Shown: in pieces, positions 1-6,496 of the stretch
How positions within the stretch are numbered: position 1 is the stretch's first letter
Layout: the number at the start of each line of letters is the position of its first letter
Assembly (NCBI GenBank): GCA_036272735.1
Contig: DATAYF010000626.1
Coordinates: 1 to 9,436, forward strand
Source of the DNA: DATAYF01 sp036272735
GTDB lineage: Bacteria; Chloroflexota; Ktedonobacteria; Ktedonobacterales; Ktedonobacteraceae
Reading direction: 5' to 3'
Length of the DNA stretch: 9,436 bases
Notes under the pieces: model-generated
Told to the model about the DNA's origin: nothing
What the model saw: the letters and a program-made list of their open reading frames with translations, nothing else
Database searches by the model: none
Position numbers and translations under genes: made by a program

Positions 1-173
1 GTATGCAAATGAGCATACATGTTCAAAGTGGTGGGGCTACTGCTGGTCCAGCTGTGGCACGTTCCAACCCAAATGCTTTTGCGGACACCACCTCAAGTTA
101 TAACGCCCTGGAATTTGGCAGGAACGCTAGTGCGCCGGACAACTTGAGGGCGACAGGAACAGCTTTTGTCTAG
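1..173 (+). CDS. Short or 5'-truncated ORF, hypothetical
   Basis: An open frame runs from the window edge (codons begin at base 3) to a TAG at 171-173. It gives at most 57 residues in the window. An ATG lies at base 3 and a second at base 9. The peptide is rich in Ala, Gly, Ser and Asn, begins MQMSIHVQSGG and ends NLRATGTAFV, with no motif I recognise. No ribosome binding site can be judged because the upstream sequence is missing, so this could be the C-terminal end of a longer gene or a chance open frame. No terminator hairpin with a T tail follows; only a tandem ACAGATT repeat (182-195) is seen. Confidence 0.3.
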   Translation, partial: MQMSIHVQSGGATAGPAVARSNPNAFADTTSSYNALEFGRNASAPDNLRATGTAFV

Positions 174-510
174 ATCTGTCTACAGATTACAGATTTGGGC
201 AACAGTTGACACCACGTTCATACTCTTTTTCTAGAAAAGTATGGCTCTTGCTTTTCCGCAACAGTCCTGCTATACGCTCCTTGAGTACGGCGAGATCCGC
301 TGGAATTGACGCCTGTGGAGATCCTGTAAGACCTGGGAAACCAGGCAGGTTGTTCGTTGAAGCAGGAACCAGACGCCGGGTATGGCTGTCCATATTTGGA
401 TAAGTTCTGGAGAACGGTCAGTCAGCTTCCTTACCCAGAAAGATAGCTGACTCCCCAGATGCGCGTTGCTTACCGCTGCACGCATGCGGCGTTCGCGTCG
501 TGTAAAAATG
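174..510. other. Stretch without a supported gene
   Basis: About 340 bases contain overlapping short open frames on both strands but none has a ribosome binding site or recognisable protein. The best is a 68-codon minus-strand frame (187-393) containing a helical-looking stretch (PADLAVLKERIAGLLRKSK), with no purine-rich site before its ATG. The only clear signals are a tandem 7-bp ACAGATT repeat at 182-195 and, at the far end, the T tract of the terminator of the minus-strand gene. It may be decayed sequence. Confidence 0.4.
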
Positions 511-551
511 ATGATGGGCATTGACGATTTGTGACCGTCAATGCCCATCAT
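504..551 (-). terminator. Rho-independent terminator of the CNBD gene
   Basis: A perfect 16-bp inverted repeat (arms 511-526 and 536-551, 9-nt loop) lies 16 nt beyond the stop of the minus-strand gene. Read on the minus strand the stem is followed by CATTTTTA (complement of 503-510), giving a U tract. On the plus strand the stem is followed by TCCTTAG, so it is a one-way terminator for the minus strand. Confidence 0.8.
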
Positions 552-567
552 TCCTTAGACGTGAGGA

Positions 568-1005
568 TTAGAGGTCGTTGTTACGAGCTTCGGATTTGCG
601 CAACCGGCGACTCAGCACGGCCAGCAATTTCAGCCCGATCTCTGGATTATTGCGCAACGTCGAGCGGAATTCCCACACGGGGAGGACAAGCGCATCGACA
701 TCCTCGACGACAATCACCGAGGCGGAACGCGGTAGGTCATCGAGCAACGACATTTCACCCAGCACATCAGGAGCACTCACCATGCCAAGCTCCGTCTCTG
801 TGCCCGTGGGTGTGCCATCAGCTCGTACAATACGCACCTTGCCGCTTTTGAGCACGTAGAGACCTACCCCGGCATCTCCCTGTGACATAATGGTCGATCC
901 AGTACTAAACTTCCGTTCCTGGCAGCTTCGCAAGAGCGACTGAAGTTCCTTTTTACTGAGAGTCGAGAAGAGGTCTACCTGTGCTAGTGTTTCTTCTTTT
1001 GCCAT
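568..1005 (-). CDS. Stand-alone cyclic nucleotide-binding domain protein
   Basis: The 145-residue product is essentially one Crp/Fnr-type cNMP-binding fold. It has a short N-terminal helix (VDLFSTLSKKELQSLL, residues 10-25), beta-roll strands with GLYVLKSGKVRIV (48-60), and a phosphate-binding cassette GEMSLLDDLPRSASV (83-97). In that cassette Glu84 and Arg93 are the residues that hold ribose and cyclic phosphate in family members. Two C-terminal helices follow (about 112-137). There is no helix-turn-helix, so it is not a complete CRP/FNR regulator; it probably senses a nucleotide and acts on a partner protein. I chose the ATG at 1005 over an in-frame GTG at 1053 because AAAGG lies 7 nt upstream of the ATG and the GTG would sit almost at the predicted transcription start. 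It is transcribed divergently from the TPR gene, and a strong terminator closes it. Cytoplasmic; no signal peptide or membrane segment. Confidence 0.88.
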   Translation of the reverse strand: MAKEETLAQVDLFSTLSKKELQSLLRSCQERKFSTGSTIMSQGDAGVGLYVLKSGKVRIVRADGTPTGTETELGMVSAPDVLGEMSLLDDLPRSASVIVVEDVDALVLPVWEFRSTLRNNPEIGLKLLAVLSRRLRKSEARNNDL

Positions 1006-1055
1006 AACACAACCTTTCGAACAATAATAAAGAAGGCTATCAAGCATGCACACTT

Positions 1056-1083
1056 ATTATACATGAAATCGGCATTTTGTATA
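1056..1083 (-). promoter_or_regulatory. Sigma70-type promoter for the CNBD gene
   Basis: On the minus strand a perfect TATAAT (complement of 1056-1061) lies 16 bp from TATACA (complement of 1078-1083), a 4/6 match to TTGACA. Transcription would start near 1049, giving a leader of about 44 nt to the ATG at 1005. This agrees with the chosen start codon. Confidence 0.5.
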
Positions 1084-1101
1084 CGATATGCTCGTTCATT
1101 T

Positions 1102-1130
1102 TTGACTTTCCAAGCTGAACAGACTACAAT
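1102..1130 (+). promoter_or_regulatory. Sigma70-type promoter for the TPR gene
   Basis: TTGACT (1102-1107) and TACAAT (1125-1130) are separated by exactly 17 bp, each 5/6 to consensus. Transcription would start near 1137, leaving a leader of about 240 nt before the ATG at 1378. It faces away from the CNBD promoter, so the 1056-1130 interval is a divergent control region. Confidence 0.55.
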
Positions 1131-1264
1131 GGAAACGGCGACAACACAGGCAGGAGCAGGCCATCTTTTTTGAGGAAAAGTATTCTTTCGCACGGTTCGA
1201 TACGTTTATTTATAGGAGCGGAAGTGGAATCTCGCACCTGCGACGCTCACAAGACTGGTATACG

Positions 1265-1303
1265 TGGCACAGGATGATGATCGCAGGCCATCATCCTGTG
1301 CCA
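1265..1303 (+). repeat. 15-bp inverted repeat in the TPR gene leader
   Basis: Arms TGGCACAGGATGATG (1265-1279) and its exact complement (1289-1303) enclose a 9-nt loop. No T tract follows on either strand, so it is not a typical rho-independent terminator. It lies about 75 nt before the start codon inside the predicted leader. It could be an RNA stability or regulatory hairpin, or a DNA site. Confidence 0.6.
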
Positions 1304-1377
1304 TCCATGAGTTCTATCAGACAGAAACAGCAAACTGAAACTATGTGGTATGACTACTACAACATTTCGAGGAAATA

Positions 1378-3615
1378 ATGACACAAGATCAAGAGAAACA
1401 AGCTCAAGATCAAAAGCAAGCGGAACAACGCCTGCAAGATGGGTTTGCAGCATTCAGCGAGGGGAAGACGGATAAAGCCATAGAGGCGTTCAACGATGCC
1501 GAGGTGCGTTTCCGCTTAACAGGTGACTTCAAGAAAGCGGGCGATTGCCGGGCATTGATCGCCGAGGCTCAGGGCCAGGATAACGAGATTGAGCAGGCGA
1601 TTAGGAGCTATCAACGCGCAATCAAGTTTTATAAAGATGCGGACAAGCCGCAACGTGAAGCTGACTGTCTCCTCGCTATGGGGCACCTCGAACGCCAACT
1701 GGCCCATTTAGAACGTGCGCAAGAGGACTACCTTCAGGCGCAACATCTCTATCGCTTGCAGAAAGACGTGAAAGGGCAGGGTAGTGTCGCCCTGGCTCTA
1801 GGACATATCGAGCTTCAGCGCGGAAATTTAGAGTACGCGACGGAGCATTATCGGGACGCACAACAGTTTTATCATGCCGCCAACGATACAATCAACGAGG
1901 CTGATGCAAGCCGTAGCCTGGCAGATATTCGCAGAATGACCCGCCAGTTCGCCGAGGCGGAACAAGACTACCAACGAGCACTGGAAATCTATCAAACGGC
2001 AAAGGACTTCTTTGGTGAGGTCGATTCGCAGGTGGGACTGGGACAGATCTACGTCGATCAAGAGCGTCTCGACGAGGCCGGGGATTGTTTCGCGAGCGCG
2101 CTCAACACCGCTCAAGTAGTTGAGTACGACCTTGGACAGGCTGATGCCAACCTCGGCCTGGCACAGGTCAGCTTGCTTCAAGCCCGCGCTGATCAGGCAT
2201 TGATTGGAGCACAATCGGCCCTGCAAATTTATAACGACCAGCATAACGGCCTGGGCAACGCGAATGCAAGCCGCGTGCTAGGCGAGATCAGCCTGCGGCG
2301 TGGTCAAGGTACGTATGCTAGCTCGTTTATGGAAAGAGCGCTCAGAACCTATAAAGCTGTTGACTATAAATTAGCGCAGCCTGAAACGCTAGCTGGGCTG
2401 GGCGTCATTCAATATTATAACGGCTCACTCCAGCGGGCGCAGCAAACGCTCAACGAGGCCAGGCAACAGGCACACGCGCTCAAGGATGTGCTGGCAGAAG
2501 GTCGTAGTATGTTGGGTTTAGGCGACGTGCATCGCCAACTGGGGCAGATTGGGCAGGCAAACAGCGCATACCGTGATGCTCGTGAGCATGTTGCCAGCAT
2601 TGAAGGGGCAGCAGGAGCCGTGACCATCGTTGAAGCGGAAGTAGGAGTGGCACGTCTGGCACTGCTAACGGGAGAGATCAAGGAGGCCGAGGAGCATCTT
2701 GACGCTGCCACCCAGGCGCGACAACGCAGCTTTGTAGCCCAGCAGCATATCACTTCGATCACGCTGATGCAAGGGCAGGTAGAGCTGATATGTGGTGAAT
2801 TCACACGCAGTGAAGCCACGTTTCAAGAAGGTCACAAACAGAGCCTGGCTTACCAGGAGCCCGTGCTCGCCGCGAGAGCCATAGTCGGGCGGGCGCAGGC
2901 CCAACTCGCGCGGGGCGACCTCGATGCGGCACAGGAGACCTTCCTGGCAGCAGGGCGACAATTTCAGTTGCTGGAAAATACCAACGGGGATGGTGAGGCC
3001 GTCCTGGGGATCGCACAGGTCAATATCGGCAAGGAGCAGTGGGAAGAAGCATTAGAAAATTGCCAGGCAGCGCTGCTACGTTTCCACCAGAGCGAAGACC
3101 TGGTGAATGAGGCCGATGCCTGGCTAACACAAGGGCTGGCCCATAGCGCGCAAGACGAAGTCGATGCGGCACTTGAGGATTTCGATAAAGCGTTGCGACT
3201 CTACCATCAACAGAGACGCCCCCTGGGAGTGGCGGATACGCGTTCGGCACGAGCGGGAATATACCTGGAACGTGGAGACCTGGAACGTGCACGCGATGAA
3301 CTGGGCAAAGCCATTGCTCAGGTTGAACGTGTTATGCATAGCTTGAGCAAGCCCGAGCAGTGGAGCACATTCCTGAACCAGTATGCGCAATTGTACGCCC
3401 AGGCAGCTATCACCGAGGTACGACTTGGAAATATTGAGCAAGCGCGCACACTGCTGCAAAACTTTGCGCGGGTGAGTGGGAAGAGAGAGCTTGAGCGCTA
3501 CCTGCAAGGCTACGAGAGCGAGATCCCCACCGATAGCGATACACTCAGCGAGGAAGAACTACGCGCCAACAAAGATCTGGTCAAGCGGCTAGAACAATTA
3601 CGCAGGGGATTGTAA
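1378..3615 (+). CDS. Large tetratricopeptide (TPR) repeat protein
   Basis: The 745-residue protein is almost wholly TPR. About 17 units of roughly 40 residues run from about residue 22 to 695, each of the form (A/G)LG.I....G....A...Y..AL..Y. Clear examples are SYQRAIKFYKDADK, DYQRALEIYQTAKD and DFDKALRLYHQQ. The first ~20 residues are polar and Gln-rich, with no signal peptide or membrane segment, so a cytoplasmic protein-interaction scaffold is likely. The start is supported by GAGGAAA (1369-1375) just before the ATG. The last units (SLSKPEQWSTFLNQYAQLYAQAA, then ARTLLQNFARVSGKRELERYL) and the closing helix (LSEEELRANKDLVKRLEQL) resemble, from memory, the segment joining TPRs to the CHAT protease domain in TPR-CHAT proteins. 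The frame ends there with TAA and no protease follows. It may act with the two downstream genes. The binding partner is unknown. Confidence 0.9.
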   Translation: MTQDQEKQAQDQKQAEQRLQDGFAAFSEGKTDKAIEAFNDAEVRFRLTGDFKKAGDCRALIAEAQGQDNEIEQAIRSYQRAIKFYKDADKPQREADCLLAMGHLERQLAHLERAQEDYLQAQHLYRLQKDVKGQGSVALALGHIELQRGNLEYATEHYRDAQQFYHAANDTINEADASRSLADIRRMTRQFAEAEQDYQRALEIYQTAKDFFGEVDSQVGLGQIYVDQERLDEAGDCFASALNTAQVVEYDLGQADANLGLAQVSLLQARADQALIGAQSALQIYNDQHNGLGNANASRVLGEISLRRGQGTYASSFMERALRTYKAVDYKLAQPETLAGLGVIQYYNGSLQRAQQTLNEARQQAHALKDVLAEGRSMLGLGDVHRQLGQIGQANSAYRDAREHVASIEGAAGAVTIVEAEVGVARLALLTGEIKEAEEHLDAATQARQRSFVAQQHITSITLMQGQVELICGEFTRSEATFQEGHKQSLAYQEPVLAARAIVGRAQAQLARGDLDAAQETFLAAGRQFQLLENTNGDGEAVLGIAQVNIGKEQWEEALENCQAALLRFHQSEDLVNEADAWLTQGLAHSAQDEVDAALEDFDKALRLYHQQRRPLGVADTRSARAGIYLERGDLERARDELGKAIAQVERVMHSLSKPEQWSTFLNQYAQLYAQAAITEVRLGNIEQARTLLQNFARVSGKRELERYLQGYESEIPTDSDTLSEEELRANKDLVKRLEQLRRGL

Positions 3616-3731
3616 TTTTATGGCTTCGCATGAGAGAATAGGAAGGCATTCTGAATAACCTGTTTGCAAATAAGCAGAGAAAAATAACTGGGGCATACTT
3701 TGGAGTTACCAGAGGATATGCCTTGGCATTC

Positions 3732-3738
3732 GGAGGAA
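3732..3738 (+). promoter_or_regulatory. Shine-Dalgarno deciding the start at 3748
   Basis: GGAGGAA lies 9 nt before the ATG at 3748. The alternative upstream starts (TTG at 3700, ATG at 3718) have only a weak or badly spaced purine stretch, so this site favours the shorter 260-residue protein. Confidence 0.6.
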
Positions 3739-3747
3739 CACTGCGTC

Positions 3748-4530
3748 ATGGGCATGCAATTTTTACGGGGTAATTCTCAAACACCGAGAGGACACGCCAT
3801 TTTTATAGCGCGTAATTCAAGCGATCCACGTGTGGTGTATGCGACATACTGCATTGTTCCACCAATACCCATGTCATTGGCGAAGTATCTTCCTCCTATG
3901 TTCGCGGCGCAAATACCGACAGACGAGTTGCAAGATGCATCAAGCGTTGCAGGCATGCCTATTCCACCGATGTTGGAAGAAGGCTTTAGCATGGAGCAGT
4001 TAGAAACGCTGGCTGAACGGCGCGACGACGATCTGTGTGATCTGGGATCGGTCAATTCCAGGGATGATGTTGCGCGTATGCAATTAGCGACGATGAGCAG
4101 CCAGGAGTATGCGCAATTGTACTCAACATATATTTCCACACCAGAGAGAACCAGCGGCCCAGCGCGAACGGAAATCTCCAAACCGCAACCAATGAACGAT
4201 CAAGATGCCGAGGATCTGTTCACACAAACCATGCCCGACCGCCAAAAATTGGTGGAGTTGGGCAAGCTCGTGGGTATGGCGCGCTACGCCCTGGATGGAC
4301 GCGATAGCAATTTGCTTCAGGATACCAAGCGGCGCATGGAGCGCATCACGAACCATTTAGCGGATAAATATCGCGGGACAGAGATTGTCGCCGCCGCCAC
4401 CGACGCCAGCACGCCCACTGCACGATTAGCGGAACTGTATATGAGTCGAGCCTATAAGCTGCTTGATGAGGAATACGCGGACATTCCCGATATCGAACGC
4501 GCCATTCGCGAGATCAAAGGGCAACCCTAA
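3748..4530 (+). CDS. Uncharacterised two-part protein, possibly a Chloroflexota family
   Basis: I do not recognise a characterised family. From the ATG at 3748 the product is 260 residues; in-frame TTG 3700 and ATG 3718 would add 16 or 10 residues. The N-terminal part (1-100) begins MGMQFLRGN and has strand-like segments GHAIFIARN and RVVYATYCIVPP. A proline-rich stretch follows (PPIPMSLAKYLPPMF, 38-52; MPIPPML, 70-76), then a charged helix with LAERRDDDL (88-96). A polar linker follows (about 131-150, with several Pro, Ser and Thr). The C-terminal part (151-260) is predicted helical and charged (LVELGKLVGMARYAL, 168-182; TARLAELYMSRAYKLLDEEY, 234-ish). No signal peptide, transmembrane segment or catalytic motif is evident. 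The gene lies 132 nt after the TPR gene and ends 1 nt before a long hairpin. From memory the PIP..LAKY.PPMF region resembles hypothetical proteins of Chloroflexota; this is unchecked. Confidence 0.8.
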   Translation: MGMQFLRGNSQTPRGHAIFIARNSSDPRVVYATYCIVPPIPMSLAKYLPPMFAAQIPTDELQDASSVAGMPIPPMLEEGFSMEQLETLAERRDDDLCDLGSVNSRDDVARMQLATMSSQEYAQLYSTYISTPERTSGPARTEISKPQPMNDQDAEDLFTQTMPDRQKLVELGKLVGMARYALDGRDSNLLQDTKRRMERITNHLADKYRGTEIVAAATDASTPTARLAELYMSRAYKLLDEEYADIPDIERAIREIKGQP

Positions 4531-4531
4531 C

Positions 4532-4582
4532 CCATGGAGAGAAACGAGATGGAGACTAGCTCCATCTCGTTTCTCTCCATGG
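4532..4582 (+). repeat. Perfect 23-bp inverted repeat after the stop codon
   Basis: Arms 4532-4554 and 4560-4582 are exact reverse complements around a 5-nt loop, ACTAG. The left arm starts CCATGGAGAG. The hairpin begins 1 nt after the TAA of the upstream gene. It is followed by AAAATATTACG on the plus strand and by no T run on the minus strand, so it lacks the usual U tract. It may still end or process the transcript, or uncouple expression of the two flanking genes. Confidence 0.75.
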
Positions 4583-4630
4583 AAAATATTACGTTAATAA
4601 TCACAGAAAATAGAGTTCAGGAGCAGGCAC

Positions 4631-6100
4631 ATGGGAGCAGTTGAATTGAGAGCCGATCTCTCACAACTTGTTGACGCTCTTGTCAGCGGCAACAAAGAAC
4701 ATATCATTACAAGCGTACGTGATTATCTGCGGCAAAACGAGGCCCCAGATGTGCTTATAGGACGCATCGGCCTGATTGCAGCGCAGGGGGACAGCGAGGG
4801 ACACGTCGTGGCAACGCTCGGCGCAGCCGCGATACTTTGCCGATATCTCCATTTCGTGCCCCAACCATTAGAGCCAGATGCGCTCGACAATCGAGAATAC
4901 GATAATTGGTCGCGGGCGCTACCACTCTTCGCAGAGGCTATGCTGGCCGCTATTCCCGCCGTGCAGGCGGGCTACGATGCGCCTGAGAAGTATCCAGAGC
5001 CATATTTTCCGAGCGCGCTTATGGATACGGGTAAAAGCGTGCGCGAAGTGATGCAGGACGCGGTGCTCAAAGGGGACACGCAACTGGTAGAACGCATTAT
5101 TTTCGGCCTCTATGGTACCGGCGCGGATTATCGCACAATGCAGGTGCGCACGTATGATGGCATCGCCACCACGTTCCAGGATGGCGGTCATCCATTGACC
5201 TTAGCGGTGCGCGGCTTCCAAAACTTAGATGCCGTTGAATGGGGCGACCGTGCGCCACGCATCATTCACTGGCTTGCCCCACACCTCACGCTGAAAAAGG
5301 AGACGCAGGAACCCGCCTGGGTCAATACAGTACGCAATTTTGTCAGCGAACATCACGATGGACTCGCCCGCCTGCGCGTACGCATCACGACGCCACACGA
5401 CGAAGATGCGCTCCCATTGCGCGAATTGCTCCTGACCAACACAGACGCGGGGCAATTGTGCCAGGCGGTGTACGATGCACTGCTCAAAGGGGAAGCCTCA
5501 CCGGCTGGCGTCTGCTCAGTTATCGCACTGGCCGCCGCCGACATGTTACTCCGTATTCCTGAGAACGATCAGGCAACGTTTACGCGCGTAGCCCACGGTC
5601 TGCTATACTCGGCTGCTACTCGCACAGCTATCCATCAGAGTCGCCAGGATGACGATGTGCTGCCGCTGATCTTCTTCTCGGCGGCCTATGTGAACGCGAT
5701 TCAACGCGACCTCGCCGCGCAGAAGGGTCAAACGCAAGCAGCAACCACACCAGAGGTTGCCACAACCCACAAAGGAGGTGGCTTCATCGGCGTGACGCAG
5801 CTTGAGAATTTACGCGAAGAGCTTTCCAAAAACGATTTCGCAAGCGCCTACAATACAGCCCGGCGTTACCTCCAATTAGGACACGACCCACGTGCACTCT
5901 TTGGCTCTATCGGCCTGGTAGCAGCACAGATCGACGCCACAGCCGAGCAGGGGCACGCACTCCAAATCGTGCAGGCGGTTAGCGAAGAATTCATTTCGTG
6001 GCCGAGAAGCCTGAAAAAGACCAGCATCGATGCTTTCGTGCAGGTCGCTTTACGTGCCGCCACCACCGGTCCACGTGACCCATTGATCACTGGGCTATAA
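4631..6100 (+). CDS. Uncharacterised helical-repeat protein with repeated Gly-His motifs
   Basis: The 489-residue protein has AGGAG 7 nt before its ATG. It appears built from about four mostly helical units, each reaching a conserved histidine: residues 11-72 (IGLIAAQ, GH at 57-58), 137-200 (GGHPLTLAV, His187), 275-335 (VAHGLLYSAA, His322) and 390-455 (IGLVAAQ, GH at 441-442). Units one and four are clearly related: both have a helix after LV/LREEL, then YL, then IGL(I/V)AAQ.D, then GH. A polar linker (about 360-386) precedes the last unit. No signal peptide, membrane helix or CxH Rieske motif is present. Unit three reminds me, from memory, of the helical region found before or beside Rieske [2Fe-2S] domains in long actinobacterial proteins. 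A metal- or cofactor-binding role for the repeated His is therefore conceivable but unproven. It follows the 260-residue gene by 100 nt and may be co-transcribed. Confidence 0.85.
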   Translation: MGAVELRADLSQLVDALVSGNKEHIITSVRDYLRQNEAPDVLIGRIGLIAAQGDSEGHVVATLGAAAILCRYLHFVPQPLEPDALDNREYDNWSRALPLFAEAMLAAIPAVQAGYDAPEKYPEPYFPSALMDTGKSVREVMQDAVLKGDTQLVERIIFGLYGTGADYRTMQVRTYDGIATTFQDGGHPLTLAVRGFQNLDAVEWGDRAPRIIHWLAPHLTLKKETQEPAWVNTVRNFVSEHHDGLARLRVRITTPHDEDALPLRELLLTNTDAGQLCQAVYDALLKGEASPAGVCSVIALAAADMLLRIPENDQATFTRVAHGLLYSAATRTAIHQSRQDDDVLPLIFFSAAYVNAIQRDLAAQKGQTQAATTPEVATTHKGGGFIGVTQLENLREELSKNDFASAYNTARRYLQLGHDPRALFGSIGLVAAQIDATAEQGHALQIVQAVSEEFISWPRSLKKTSIDAFVQVALRAATTGPRDPLITGL

Positions 6101-6115
6101 GCAATCTCCCTCGGA

Positions 6116-6208
6116 TAAAAAAATGGGTGGTGCAGGAGGGCGGCCAGCCCTCCTGACTGGGGGCTTGGGGGCTGTGCTCCCAAATTCTTCTTCCTCCACC
6201 ATTTATTT
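6116..6208. repeat. Multi-stem structured element, possible MITE-like repeat or terminator
   Basis: Imperfect terminal inverted repeats (6116-6130 against 6196-6208, one mismatch and one bulged G; core AAATGG.TGG / CCACCATTT) enclose two internal hairpins. Hairpin A is CAGGAGGGC (6133-6141) with GCCCTCCTG (6147-6155). Hairpin B is TTGGGGGC (6165-6172) with GCTCCCAA (6176-6183), including one G-T pair. The whole could fold as a three-way junction. It starts 15 nt after the stop of the upstream gene and ends in ATTTATTT, so it may end that transcript. Its G-rich, folded form is like short dispersed repeats of large bacterial genomes. Confidence 0.5.
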
Positions 6209-6253
6209 AAAGCAGGATAGCAACAGTGGTAAAGCAGGTTCCTGATGACGCAG

Positions 6254-6370
6254 TTAGGTCTGCGGACGCTCCTGGCGTTCCTCTCTCTTGATGGCTCTTA
6301 GAAGCTCTCGTAGGGCAATTCTTATCGCACCTGAGGCACCATTCAAGGTCTCTTGCCTGGCTGAGGCCAT
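6254..6370 (-). CDS. Doubtful small ORF, possible gene remnant
   Basis: A minus-strand frame from an ATG at 6370 to TAA at 6254-6256 encodes 38 residues that look helical and amphipathic (GAIRIALRELLRAIKREER). The frame stays open upstream of this ATG to about 6453 without another ATG, giving a peptide of about 66 residues. This could be the C-terminal remnant of a decayed gene. I see no clear ribosome binding site and no family match. Confidence 0.15.
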   Translation of the reverse strand: MASARQETLNGASGAIRIALRELLRAIKREERQERPQT

Positions 6371-6456
6371 ACACTGAGCAATCGGTGCGATGTGCCGTAA
6401 AGCATTGCTAGGTCGTAGCACCACTGAGGTGCATCTAGTGAAGTAATACGGAAATC

Positions 6457-6477
6457 AACACGTTTGAACACGTTTTG
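6457..6477 (+). repeat. Tandem 10/11-bp direct repeat upstream of the first SBP gene
   Basis: AACACGTTTG (6457-6466) is followed at once by AACACGTTTTG (6467-6477), ending 19 nt before the ATG at 6497. The one-helical-turn spacing is what paired protein-binding half-sites would show, but it may be chance. The AAAGG at 6478-6482 is the only purine-rich site before the start codon, 14 nt away, which is longer than ideal. Confidence 0.35.
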
Positions 6478-6496
6478 AAAGGCAGCGAAGTACTAC

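Noticed and set aside
187..551. Overlapping short open frames on both strands in the 5' region, including a 68-codon and a 93-codon minus-strand frame
   Set aside because: No ribosome binding sites; the 93-codon frame runs through the terminator hairpin of the neighbouring gene; no protein family recognised.
1005..1053. Longer CNBD protein starting at GTG 1053
   Set aside because: The extra residues would start almost at the predicted transcription start and have no ribosome site, while AAAGG sits well placed before the ATG at 1005.
1265..1303. Hairpin as an intrinsic terminator
   Set aside because: No T tract follows on either strand, so it is listed only as an inverted repeat.
1828..3507. 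Several minus-strand frames of 90-138 codons inside the TPR gene
   Set aside because: They are antisense shadows of a clearly repetitive TPR reading frame, with odd composition and no start signals.
3616..3747. Possible frameshifted continuation of the TPR gene into a CHAT domain
   Set aside because: Reading the other frames gives early stops and no His/Cys protease motifs; the next gene has a different, unrelated N-terminus.
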